A stretch of DNA of 21,011 bases from a bacterium (GTDB lineage Bacteria; JAHJDO01). The notes beneath the pieces are model-generated. The model made no database searches. It had not been told where the DNA came from and saw only the letters and a list, made by a program, of their open reading frames with translations. This document shows, in pieces, positions 14,754 through 21,011 of the stretch. Position 1 is the first letter of the stretch; each line of letters starts with the position of its first letter. Both the position numbers and the translations under genes were made by a program. Where the stretch lies: positions 1 through 21,011 of the forward strand of contig JAUWOV010000024.1 of NCBI GenBank assembly GCA_030611945.1, given 5' to 3'.

Positions 14754-16107
14754 GTCTTAACTCCAATCTGACAGCAAATTGATATAAAAGCACATCTTTG
14801 CCATCGCTCCTGCGTTCTTTCTCTTTAATGGATTTTAGCTTCACCTCTGCGCAGCATTCAAGCTTTTCAAGTTTGGTAACGAATAACGTAATTGAGCCTG
14901 CGCGCAGACCATAACCTTCAAGCAAGAACGCATACTTCTCATCCTGCTCTATCTTATTAAGAATAACATCGTCAGGAATCGCTTTGCTAATGCCATGCAG
15001 CAGAGCGAGAAGATTCTTGTGCTGTGCGGGAAGTATCTTCTCAATGTATTCTCTTCTTTCACATAATTCTTTTTCCTCTTTCTTTAACTCCGCATGTTTT
15101 TCCCATACGGACTTAACCTCCGAAAGAGTGGATTCAAGCTTTACCTTTTCTTTGCTTAAACTGCTTATTTTTGCAGAATAACGCCCCATTGAAGATCGCG
15201 TGTAAAGATAATGGCTCATAAAACCTATTAGAATTATTCCCACAAGAACCGCAGGGAGAAAATGAACATTTTCTTTAAGCCTTTTTATTAGGGGTGTCCT
15301 ATCATTAATGCCAAGAAATCTCTCGCCTCTGATCTTTAACTCCTGCAAAGCCGCATCTGCAGCGAAAGCAAATTCTGCGTCAATATTTAAGCTCTTATCT
15401 GCTGCCCCAATACTCTTAATGTCCTTCAGCAGCTCTTCAGAATAAACTCTGCGCAGAACTAGATTCTGTTCCCTGCATAAGGTTCTGAATTCCGAAAACT
15501 TACCTTTTGACATGTAAGATATAAAAACAGGCGTGGTGTTTGTCTTCTCGCCTGTCTTTGTATCCGGATGCAGATGATAACCAAACAAACCCTCTGATAC
15601 AGGAAAATCAAGATACGGCTCAGCTTCCCAACGAACCGCTTCCTGCAGTTTGTCCGAAGATATTTTTACATCAGGAGATATGGGCAGTTCGCTTGAGAGA
15701 AACCTCGCGTCAGAGCTGACCAAAACTACCAATCTCGGATAATTGTTTAATTTTTTAAGAAGTTCACTAATCTCTTCCTTTAGCAGTCTATGGTCCGGGG
15801 TTCTTTCCAATTTAACCGCTGATAGAACAATCGGCTTTCCTGCCTCTCTTTTCACAACAACAGCTTTTATAAAAGAACCGGACAGGTCAATAGAAAGAAT
15901 TTCATTCTTTTTGAAATATGATAAGACTACATATTTTAAGCTGTGCGCCACAGGCAAAACCTTTTTCCAGAGGTCTGACGAAGTTTTAGTCAAACGTTTC
16001 CTGTATGCTGCTAGTGTGGCTGAATTTTTAATTTTTAATTTCCAATCAATTATTAATTTACTAATTTCGAAATTTCTAATTCTTTTATCCTTCACAATTC
16101 TAATCAA
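14746..16107 (-). CDS. GspL-type PilM-PilN fusion (actin-like domain plus membrane anchor)
   Basis: A 453-residue bitopic protein. An actin-like PilM/GspL cytoplasmic domain begins near residue 69 (EILSIDLSGSFIKAVVV) and includes LQEAVRWEAEPYLDFP near 154-169. One membrane helix lies at about 281-302, a coiled coil at about 308-350, and a PilN-like periplasmic domain follows (LLALLHGISKAIPDDVILNKIEQ). It recruits the GspE ATPase and pairs with the PilO/GspM-like protein. The start is TTG 16107, overlapping the preceding gene by 8 bases; GTG 16095 is an alternative. The first 30 or so residues (RIRNFEISKLIIDWKLKIKN) come from an AT-rich, repeat-like stretch, and PilM/GspL domains normally begin about 65 residues later. 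The N terminus may therefore be an acquired extension or misassigned. Confidence 0.85.
   Translation of the reverse strand: MIRIVKDKRIRNFEISKLIIDWKLKIKNSATLAAYRKRLTKTSSDLWKKVLPVAHSLKYVVLSYFKKNEILSIDLSGSFIKAVVVKREAGKPIVLSAVKLERTPDHRLLKEEISELLKKLNNYPRLVVLVSSDARFLSSELPISPDVKISSDKLQEAVRWEAEPYLDFPVSEGLFGYHLHPDTKTGEKTNTTPVFISYMSKGKFSEFRTLCREQNLVLRRVYSEELLKDIKSIGAADKSLNIDAEFAFAADAALQELKIRGERFLGINDRTPLIKRLKENVHFLPAVLVGIILIGFMSHYLYTRSSMGRYSAKISSLSKEKVKLESTLSEVKSVWEKHAELKKEEKELCERREYIEKILPAQHKNLLALLHGISKAIPDDVILNKIEQDEKYAFLLEGYGLRAGSITLFVTKLEKLECCAEVKLKSIKEKERRSDGKDVLLYQFAVRLELRHD
16016..16083. repeat. AT-rich low-complexity stretch with AATTAGAAATTT units
   Basis: This stretch consists of short aattt/ttaat units. 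An AATTAGAAATTT core also occurs at the start of the GspK-like gene (about 16892-16905). It encodes the atypical N terminus of the GspL-type protein. It resembles the AT-rich intergenic repeats of some candidate-phylum genomes, but that comparison is from memory. Confidence 0.5.
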
Positions 16108-16909
16108 CCGTTATCGGGTAAGCATTCACGCCAGGCGGAATACAAACCATTTCAATAGATATTATATTGCCACTCACTTGTACTTCTATCTTTCTCAAAC
16201 CAATGGGTATGCCAGTAAAAGTGTGTGTACTAGATGATGATATGGGAATAAATCCGCTACCTACTACAGTTCCTTGAAAAGGATAAATAACCTGAAAGTT
16301 TGCATCAGCACCAGTATTATTCTCTACCTCTATATCTCTTCGCCTGTGAAAGACATCTTCTATATCCTTTCCATAGTAAGTAGTGTCTGCTTCATCTCCT
16401 TCGTCTAATATATTATCCTGTCCTCTGCTTCTTATTAATACAGTATCTCCTCCAGCACTACTATGAAAACTAACTTCCATAGAATTGCCCCAGCCGTCTA
16501 TGAAAGTATCATTACCAGCCATATCTTTGGCGTTTGCCTCTAAATATCGATCACCTCTGTAACCAGCCCAGAAAAAATTTGTGTATTCCAAAGGCATGCC
16601 TGCGAACTCTGAATTACTCAACAAGTCATCAATGCGAAAAGCATTGGAATCACCAGGCTCCCCATAATCGCTTATAAATCCTCCGCAGGAGGTAATATGT
16701 TCTCCTCCGCCAATATCCGCTAATCTGCCAATCAAAGCGCGTTTCGCTTCAAGCATTCTTTCCCTTGTTTCATCATAACGAGCATCGTCATCCGCTTCAT
16801 TCCCCACAACGAAAGCGCATACTGCAACCAGTCCGATAAGCCCGGACAGCATTGTTACTATTGCTAAAAGGGCAATGCCATCATTATTTTTCAAATTTCT
16901 AATTTTCAA
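16100..16909 (-). CDS. GspK-like minor pseudopilin
   Basis: A 269-residue protein with a type III-type leader: NNDG|IALLAIVTMLSGLIGLVAVCAF, a prepilin-like Gly before the cleavage site and a long hydrophobic helix, but no Glu at +5. Loss of Glu5 is a hallmark of the tip subunit GspK. After the helix come DETRERMLEAKRALIG, a WAGYRGDRYLE block and DGWGNSMEV with an IRSRGQDN segment, which match the two following pseudopilins and GspG. A C-terminal beta-sandwich-like part with GIPIGLRKIEVQVSG is also echoed in the neighbour. The start is TTG 16909 after AGGGG; no in-frame ATG is available upstream. The gene is 42 bases from the neighbour and overlaps the GspL-type gene by 8 bases. Confidence 0.75.
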   Translation of the reverse strand: MKIRNLKNNDGIALLAIVTMLSGLIGLVAVCAFVVGNEADDDARYDETRERMLEAKRALIGRLADIGGGEHITSCGGFISDYGEPGDSNAFRIDDLLSNSEFAGMPLEYTNFFWAGYRGDRYLEANAKDMAGNDTFIDGWGNSMEVSFHSSAGGDTVLIRSRGQDNILDEGDEADTTYYGKDIEDVFHRRRDIEVENNTGADANFQVIYPFQGTVVGSGFIPISSSSTHTFTGIPIGLRKIEVQVSGNIISIEMVCIPPGVNAYPITVD

Positions 16910-16921
16910 CTCATCCCCTAG

Positions 16922-16945
16922 CCCCTTCTCTTGACAAAGAAGGGG
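16922..16945. other. perfect 8-bp-stem hairpin between pseudopilin genes
   Basis: CCCCTTCT (16922-16929) and AGAAGGGG (16938-16945) pair around an 8-base loop in the 42-base gap. No U tract follows on the minus strand, so termination is unlikely. It could be an RNA-processing or stabilising hairpin that sets the relative amounts of the pseudopilins. Confidence 0.55.
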
Positions 16946-16951
16946 AACCGT

Positions 16952-17734
16952 TTAATTTCCAATCTCAAGCGTGCCAAGCCAGTTGCCTGTTGGTTCAATT
17001 GTAAAAACACGAGTATCCAATTCTGACCCTTCAGTTATTACAATACTTCGCACTCCTACAGGAATTCCACTATCTCCATTAACATTATCTTCAAAACGAA
17101 AATAGGAATCATCTTTTATGTCCTCCCAAAGAATAACCGCTGAATCTCCTTTGTCGCTATCAGGAAACCACATTTTAACCTCTGTACACAATTTCCCTAC
17201 CTTGCCTGCTACCGGAGCTCTATATTGAGTTTTTCTTATTGTTAATGTTATATCCTCATCAAAACCACTGCCTCCAATGTTGTTGTCCGCTCCTCTGCTG
17301 ATAATATCAATGCCTGTATCATAAATAATAAAAGCAAACGTGTCTCCCCATGCGTCCTCAAGCAGATTTTCCTGTGGCGCTTCAATATACGGACCTCTCC
17401 AGCCCATCCATATTTTTGGTCCTTGGTTATATTCCCAGTCACGCTGACTACCCTGCTCCCAAAGACTATCAGGCTGATCGTATTCATCAAGACCCGGAAG
17501 TTCTCCCATATCCGTAATATATCCAGCAAACTGTCTCTGCCCATTAGCATAAGCGCCTGATGTGCCTATAAGAGCTTTTTTTATTTCTTCCATCTTTATC
17601 CTTGTTTCATCAAATCGCTTCTGATCATCACCATGCGTAAAAACCTTTACCATCATTGCTGTAAGAAAGCCCAGAATGACCAGAACAACGAGCAGCTCAA
17701 GGAGGGAAAAACCATTTTTTCTACAATTCTGCAT
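16952..17734 (-). CDS. GspG-like type II pseudopilin
   Basis: A 260-residue prepilin with the classical leader KNG|FSLLELLVVLVILGFLTAMMV: Gly before cleavage and Glu at +5. The head domain resembles GspG: DETRIKMEEIKKALIG, ITDMGELPGLDEYD, WMGWRGPYIEAP, EDAWGDTFAFII, then IISRGADNNIGGSGFDEDIT. The last part carries the Asp residues that bind calcium in GspG. A C-terminal extension of about 80 residues with GIPVGVRSIVITEG follows; its equivalent is found in the GspK-like neighbour. It is larger than classical GspG (about 145 residues). It begins 3 bases after the stop of the next upstream pseudopilin gene. Confidence 0.87.
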   Translation of the reverse strand: MQNCRKNGFSLLELLVVLVILGFLTAMMVKVFTHGDDQKRFDETRIKMEEIKKALIGTSGAYANGQRQFAGYITDMGELPGLDEYDQPDSLWEQGSQRDWEYNQGPKIWMGWRGPYIEAPQENLLEDAWGDTFAFIIYDTGIDIISRGADNNIGGSGFDEDITLTIRKTQYRAPVAGKVGKLCTEVKMWFPDSDKGDSAVILWEDIKDDSYFRFEDNVNGDSGIPVGVRSIVITEGSELDTRVFTIEPTGNWLGTLEIGN

Positions 17735-17737
17735 ATC

Positions 17738-18457
17738 CTATGGTCTCCTCATAGGCTGTGTGCCAAAGATAAACATTACCAGGTCATCGCCAGTATCCAC
17801 AGATAAATGAAGAGGCGTTGTTGCTCCACCATTATCTACCCCGTTTGCGCCAAAACTAACAATACGGCTTGATAATCTTTCGTCTTCTCTTGTTATCCCC
17901 GGCACCCCATCTAGTTCATCATAAATAATACGATATTCCCCAATTACGCCATCAGGGTCAACGCTACTGTCAACGCTTTTACCCCACGAGTCAATAACCA
18001 AAGGATACCATTCGTCATCAGCGGTAGCAGGAGGAGGAGTTCCTTTATTATCATAAGCAGTAATCTCCTGCTCTAAATAAGCTCCTCTCCAACCCTTGCG
18101 ACTGTATTTATTCCAATCTATTAAGGAAGGAACGCCGCATGCTGTTAGAAAAACAAGCATATCGGTTCGTTCATTTGCACCGTCATCTTTTAGACAAAGA
18201 AGCTTAATAGCAAATTCTGGTCTTTCGTCTCCACTACCTCGTACATCATCCAGACCCAAATCCTCAGGAATAAGTCCAAGGTCAGGATAAAATCTATCCC
18301 TTATCGCTTCTTTAATTTCTTTCATCTCATTTAAGGTAGTAGTAATAGCAGCATCCCCTTTAATCCGAGAAAAACCGCCAGCTACCATAGCTACCAAGAA
18401 ACCCATAATCATAATTACAACCAGAATTTCTAAAAGAGTAAAACCTTTTTTGTTCAT
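17738..18457 (-). CDS. GspG-like type II pseudopilin
   Basis: A 239-residue prepilin with leader KKG|FTLLEILVVIMIMGFLVAMVAGGF (Gly, then Glu at +5). After the helix it shows LNEMKEIKEAIRDRF, a GWRGAYLEQEI block, IDSWGKSVDS and a terminal IVSFGANGVDNGG segment. This is the same order of motifs as the other two pseudopilins here and as GspG. The ATG overlaps the stop of the TPR-protein gene as ATGA. It would be processed by a prepilin peptidase, not encoded in this window. Confidence 0.87.
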   Translation of the reverse strand: MNKKGFTLLEILVVIMIMGFLVAMVAGGFSRIKGDAAITTTLNEMKEIKEAIRDRFYPDLGLIPEDLGLDDVRGSGDERPEFAIKLLCLKDDGANERTDMLVFLTACGVPSLIDWNKYSRKGWRGAYLEQEITAYDNKGTPPPATADDEWYPLVIDSWGKSVDSSVDPDGVIGEYRIIYDELDGVPGITREDERLSSRIVSFGANGVDNGGATTPLHLSVDTGDDLVMFIFGTQPMRRP

Positions 18458-19458
18458 AACTTTTCTGCTTTCTTAATGTATTGAAGCAGTCTGTCTGAAA
18501 GCGCCTTTGCTTGTCTTGAATTAAATCCCTTTAAAAACTCATACTCTTTTTTTGCCTCTTCCTTCTTTCCTGTATCCATATACAAAATTCCCAAATTATA
18601 ATGCGCTTTCGCATCGTTGGGTGAAAGCAAGTTATATTTCTTGTAGGCATCTAATGCCTCTTTGTATTTTTTTAATTTTCCCAAACAAACCCCCATCTTA
18701 AAATAAGCCTCTTTATCATCAGGATGATCTTTAATTAATTTCTTTAATTTCGGAAGCGCTTCTTCATGCTTGCCCATTCCTATTAGATAAACGATTGTCT
18801 GCCTCTTCCCTGTATCGCTTTCCATCCATTCCTTAGTCCTCTTTTCCTTCCATTCTTCTATACTCAAAAGCCCTAATTCTTCAAAAGAAATTCCCTCTAA
18901 AGTTGGAATAGCGTAGATATAATTTTTGTTCCGTATAAAAAATTCAATAATCCCTAACACCTGTCCATCTTTATTAAAAACAGGCAGTCCTCTTATCTTT
19001 GGCATTTGAGAATTTATCTCTATTTTTATCCTATTCTTTATGGAGACAATTTTCCCCTTTACAGTCTCCTCTCCTGGCAGGTTTATAAATACCTCCTGAT
19101 TTTCCTTTATCCCTCCGGCAAATTCCGCTTTTTTAAATCCTTTTTCATCAATTTTGAGCTTTAGTAATTTCTTTTCCTTATTCCTCCCGCAAATCCCCTT
19201 TATCTCAAACTCCTTATCTTTTGCTTTCAGCACTGCCCTTTCTGCACCGGAAAATACATAATAATGCGTAAGCGCTTCATCTTCTGATATAAAAACTCCC
19301 GCCTCTTTGCCGATGACTTTGCCATTTTGATTATATATCTCAATTATGGCAATTGAATCAGCGCCTGAAGCAAAAACGGGCTGAGAAGAAAGAACAAAAA
19401 CTAAAATACAAAAGAGTCTTTTTGCTTTGCTTAACATTGTAAAATTATTTACCTTCAC
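18454..19458 (-). CDS. exported TPR protein with a degenerate trypsin/HtrA-like domain
   Basis: A 334-residue protein with a signal peptide (cleavage near residue 30, VFA|SGA). It has an S1C (HtrA/trypsin-like) domain at about 35-195 and three TPR repeats at about 215-330 (EAYFKMGVCLGKLKKYKEALDAY, AKAHYNLGILYMDTGKKEEA). The protease part keeps the fold markers LTHYYVFSGA and RGLPVFNKDGQVLGI. The catalytic positions are replaced: His by Tyr67, Asp by about Lys97 and Ser by Arg156. It is therefore probably a binding module, not an enzyme. Its place between the large prepilin and the pseudopilins suggests a periplasmic chaperone or assembly role. The start is GTG 19458 (AAAAAGG nine bases upstream); ATG 19437 is an alternative with a poorer Shine-Dalgarno. 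Confidence 0.8.
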   Translation of the reverse strand: MKVNNFTMLSKAKRLFCILVFVLSSQPVFASGADSIAIIEIYNQNGKVIGKEAGVFISEDEALTHYYVFSGAERAVLKAKDKEFEIKGICGRNKEKKLLKLKIDEKGFKKAEFAGGIKENQEVFINLPGEETVKGKIVSIKNRIKIEINSQMPKIRGLPVFNKDGQVLGIIEFFIRNKNYIYAIPTLEGISFEELGLLSIEEWKEKRTKEWMESDTGKRQTIVYLIGMGKHEEALPKLKKLIKDHPDDKEAYFKMGVCLGKLKKYKEALDAYKKYNLLSPNDAKAHYNLGILYMDTGKKEEAKKEYEFLKGFNSRQAKALSDRLLQYIKKAEKL

Positions 19459-19473
19459 CTATAATAACCTTTT

Positions 19474-19508
19474 TAAGAAGAAAAGGAGGAGAGGGAAGTA
19501 CCCTCTCC
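19474..19508 (-). terminator. hairpin with U-rich tail after the large prepilin gene, probable attenuator
   Basis: GGAGAGGG (minus strand 19508-19501) and CCCTCTCC (19495-19488) form an 8-bp GC-rich stem with a 5-base loop, followed by TCCTTTTCTTCTT. The T tract is interrupted, so termination is probably partial. That would give more prepilin than downstream assembly proteins, as is common in pilin operons. Confidence 0.65.
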
Positions 19509-19535
19509 CCATCTTTTCTAAATTACTAGCAGAAA

Positions 19536-20555
19536 TTAAGGCGTTGGGAACGTTTCTGAACCCTCAATCCCCCAAAATTCTACTACTTCAGGATACCTGT
19601 GACCTTCAGGACAGAAGACATCAAAAGCCGCCCTCTCGTACTCCTCGTTAACATAGCTCAAGTCAAACGTCTTTCTCTGTGCCTTAACATCGGCTGGATC
19701 ATCCCCAGCGTAACAGGTTGCTTCTCTCATCATCGTCCCGCTAGCACTGCCATCGGTCTCAAGATGAGCAACTGTTGCAGCTAGGCGAGGAAGCACTACC
19801 ACGTACCAGCCCCACATAGTATCATCAGCCGCTGCCCGCTCAAAACTTGGGCATTGCCCTTCCGCTGAAATAATGCTATGCATGAGCTCGCAATCAGGTC
19901 CGATTCCCAAGATAAGCCTGTAAGCCCATTCCGGGTCAGCGATGGTATTATCTACTGCGTCCCAATCAGCGTGGTGTGCCCATCCAGTGACAGCCACATG
20001 ACCTCCACCAATCATCGGCCAGATCATACCTACTGCATCTGTGCCAGTAAGGTCAACTGAACGAAATTGTGATGACGCAGTCGGTGTAACCGCAGCGCCG
20101 CCATACGCGGTCACTTTTGCCACACTTGCGTCGTCAGGATTATTCAACACTACCACAGAACGAATCCCAAGGTCATTAACAATTTCCTTAACCTCATCCG
20201 CTCTTAATCGATGCGGCATAAGGCGGAGTCTCTCTAAGATGGCAGTTGTGAACACCTCATTACCATCAGCAGTAGTACTTTCTTCCGTCGGACCATACCA
20301 AGCAACGCCGTCATAGTAAGCAGGCACAATCATGTCATCAGGCAGCTTGCTGGAGTGCGCCTCAAAAAATGCGACGTACTTTTTGCTGTCCTTGATGTTG
20401 GTGTCGCAAATAGTGTCCTCTGAGTCCTGAAAGATGCCCGAAAGCTTAGGCGCTACCATTGCAAGCAGGAATCCCATGATCATAAGCACCACAAGAATCT
20501 CAAGCAAGGTAAAACCGCTTTCATTCCCGAACATTTTTCTCATTTTCTTTATCAT
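19536..20555 (-). CDS. large type IV-like prepilin / pseudopilin (probable major subunit)
   Basis: A 339-residue prepilin with leader MIKKMRKMFGNESG|FTLLEILVVLMIMGFLLAMV: Gly before cleavage, Phe at +1, Glu at +5. The globular part is unusually long and does not show the GspG-type WGxRGxYxE / DxWG motifs of its neighbours. It has four Cys residues, so disulfides are possible. Coding G+C is visibly higher than in the neighbouring genes (sampled 60-base lines at 55-57 percent, against under 40 percent in the TPR gene). A near-perfect Shine-Dalgarno AGGAGGTGA lies about nine bases before ATG 20555. First position, the strong ribosome-binding site and the attenuating hairpin after it suggest the most abundant product of the operon. 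Confidence 0.87.
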   Translation of the reverse strand: MIKKMRKMFGNESGFTLLEILVVLMIMGFLLAMVAPKLSGIFQDSEDTICDTNIKDSKKYVAFFEAHSSKLPDDMIVPAYYDGVAWYGPTEESTTADGNEVFTTAILERLRLMPHRLRADEVKEIVNDLGIRSVVVLNNPDDASVAKVTAYGGAAVTPTASSQFRSVDLTGTDAVGMIWPMIGGGHVAVTGWAHHADWDAVDNTIADPEWAYRLILGIGPDCELMHSIISAEGQCPSFERAAADDTMWGWYVVVLPRLAATVAHLETDGSASGTMMREATCYAGDDPADVKAQRKTFDLSYVNEEYERAAFDVFCPEGHRYPEVVEFWGIEGSETFPTP

Positions 20556-20707
20556 TTTCTTTCACCTCCTCTCATTTTTAGATTTTCCCATCTTGCAGAA
20601 CCGCTCACCCTCAGAGCCATTGCCTGCCCTATAAAAGCTCTCTTCCAGCGCCTTGCTGCGACAGAGAGACTGTTATACACATCAAATCTTTTTAGCTTTA
20701 TCATCAT
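20552..20707 (-). CDS. 51-codon leader ORF over a structured RNA leader (candidate)
   Basis: From ATG-ATG at 20707 an uninterrupted frame runs to a TGA at 20552 that overlaps the prepilin ATG as ATGA. The product would be a very basic peptide (MMIKLKRFDVYNSL...SGSARWENLKMRGGERK). The promoter's expected start lies only about 4-6 bases before this ATG, so it would be read almost leaderless. The same RNA has nested hairpins: CTCTCT with AGAGAG enclosing CAGC with GCTG, then GCAG with CTGC enclosing GCTC with GAGC. It could be a leader peptide, a structured regulatory leader, or both. No known family is recognised. Confidence 0.4.
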   Translation of the reverse strand: MMIKLKRFDVYNSLSVAARRWKRAFIGQAMALRVSGSARWENLKMRGGERK

Positions 20708-20717
20708 AAGTTAGGCA

Positions 20718-20745
20718 ATTCTAACATACTGATTTTTCTTGTCAA
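20718..20745 (-). promoter_or_regulatory. promoter of the secretion/pilus operon
   Basis: On the minus strand TTGACA (20745-20740) and TAGAAT (20723-20718) are separated by 16 bases. Transcription should start near 20711, giving a leader of about 155 bases before the prepilin ATG. It diverges from the antitoxin promoter, with 31 bases between the two -35 boxes. Confidence 0.75.
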
Positions 20746-20776
20746 GTCTTTTTTTATTTTTTTTCATTTTAGTAAT

Positions 20777-20805
20777 TTGACAAGTGTTCCTTGCTGTAGT
20801 ATATT
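20777..20805 (+). promoter_or_regulatory. promoter of the Phd-type antitoxin gene
   Basis: TTGACA (20777-20782) and TATATT (20800-20805) are separated by 17 bases. The start is expected near 20812, within about 18 bases of the ATG at 20830. Confidence 0.75.
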
Positions 20806-20829
20806 TTTCTTTGAAAGGAGATTAGAGTT

Positions 20830-21011
20830 ATGAACTTAGCCTTAAAAAAACAACAGTTTATAGTAGATAAAAGCGGACAACCTAAATCTGTAATATTAGA
20901 TCTGGTTGAATATAATAAACTTCTTAAGTTTATTGAAGATTTAGAGGATAGCCTGGATTTGAAACATGCCGTTGAAACAAACACAGGTTTTACTTCGCAT
21001 AATGAACTTCT
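20830..21011 (+). CDS. Phd/YefM-family antitoxin, cut by window edge
   Basis: An ATG at 20830, preceded by GAAAGGAG at a good distance, opens a frame that runs off the right edge (60 codons seen). The product begins MNLALKKQQFIVDKSGQPKS, continues with VILDLVEYNKLLKFIEDLEDSLDL and then a variable tail. This is the usual layout of Phd/YefM-type antitoxins, with an N-terminal DNA-binding part and a C-terminal toxin-binding segment. A RelE- or Doc-type toxin would be expected just downstream, outside the window. Such antitoxins often repress their own promoter. It is the only confident plus-strand gene in the window. Confidence 0.8.
   Translation, partial: MNLALKKQQFIVDKSGQPKSVILDLVEYNKLLKFIEDLEDSLDLKHAVETNTGFTSHNEL

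Noticed and set aside
15743-16237. Plus-strand 164-codon open frame across the GspL-type and GspK-like genes
   Set aside because: It is hydrophobic but has no family match, and it runs antisense through two genes whose frames are well supported.
16922-16945. Hairpin in the pseudopilin gap as an intrinsic terminator
   Set aside because: No U tract follows the stem on either strand and the downstream genes clearly belong to the same operon.
20552-20707. c-di-GMP riboswitch before the prepilin gene
   Set aside because: The region was suggestive by context, but the conserved core of the c-di-GMP-I class is not present.
1-21011. CRISPR array, tRNA or rRNA genes, transposase
   Set aside because: No regularly spaced repeats, cloverleaf-like genes, rRNA segments or transposase motifs were seen; the repeats found are the two or three copies near 8.3-9.0 kb and single elements.

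Overview
This window looks like part of a Gram-negative bacterial chromosome of low to moderate G+C. A secretin and a TonB receptor imply an outer membrane. The mix of genes (a T2SS/type IV pilus-like assembly operon with GspG-like pseudopilins, a GspL-type PilM-PilN fusion, flavin-dependent ThyX, TonB-dependent B12 uptake) would suit an uncultivated lineage such as Omnitrophota, but that placement is only inference. Almost every gene lies on the minus strand, so the window reads from right to left.

Right edge (about 20,550-21,011): two good sigma70-type promoters diverge. One reads rightward into a Phd/YefM-type antitoxin gene cut by the window edge. The other reads leftward into a structured leader that is also an uninterrupted 51-codon reading frame, and then into the secretion/pilus operon.

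Secretion/pilus operon (20,555 to 9,042): a large, visibly GC-richer prepilin; a hairpin that could attenuate transcription; a TPR protein fused to a trypsin-like domain without a catalytic triad; two pseudopilins and a GspK-like protein that share GspG-type motifs; a GspL/PilM-PilN fusion; a PilO/GspM-like and a PilP/GspC-like protein; the secretin; the GspE/PilB ATPase; and the GspF/PilC platform protein. A dispersed GC-rich repeat sits between secretin and ATPase and appears to supply the ATPase gene's Shine-Dalgarno and GTG start.

Small cassette (8,957-8,350): a DUF4160-DUF2442 gene pair lies between two direct 61-bp repeats. Each repeat carries the same promoter. One copy faces the cassette and the other faces the B12 operon.

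B12 uptake operon (8,350 to the left edge): the second promoter copy drives a cobalamin-riboswitch leader with an intrinsic terminator, followed by exbB, exbD, tonB, a BtuB-like receptor, a Dph6-like ATP pyrophosphatase and btuF. The btuC-like permease, cut by the left edge, comes only after a 2.2-kb block that has its own near-consensus promoter, a frameshifted AlbA_2/HATPase-type gene and thyX. The uptake genes form a coherent system: ExbB-ExbD-TonB energises the receptor, BtuF captures cobalamin in the periplasm, and the FecCD permease takes it across the inner membrane (the ATPase is not in the window). The AlbA_2-thyX block looks like an insertion between btuF and btuC.
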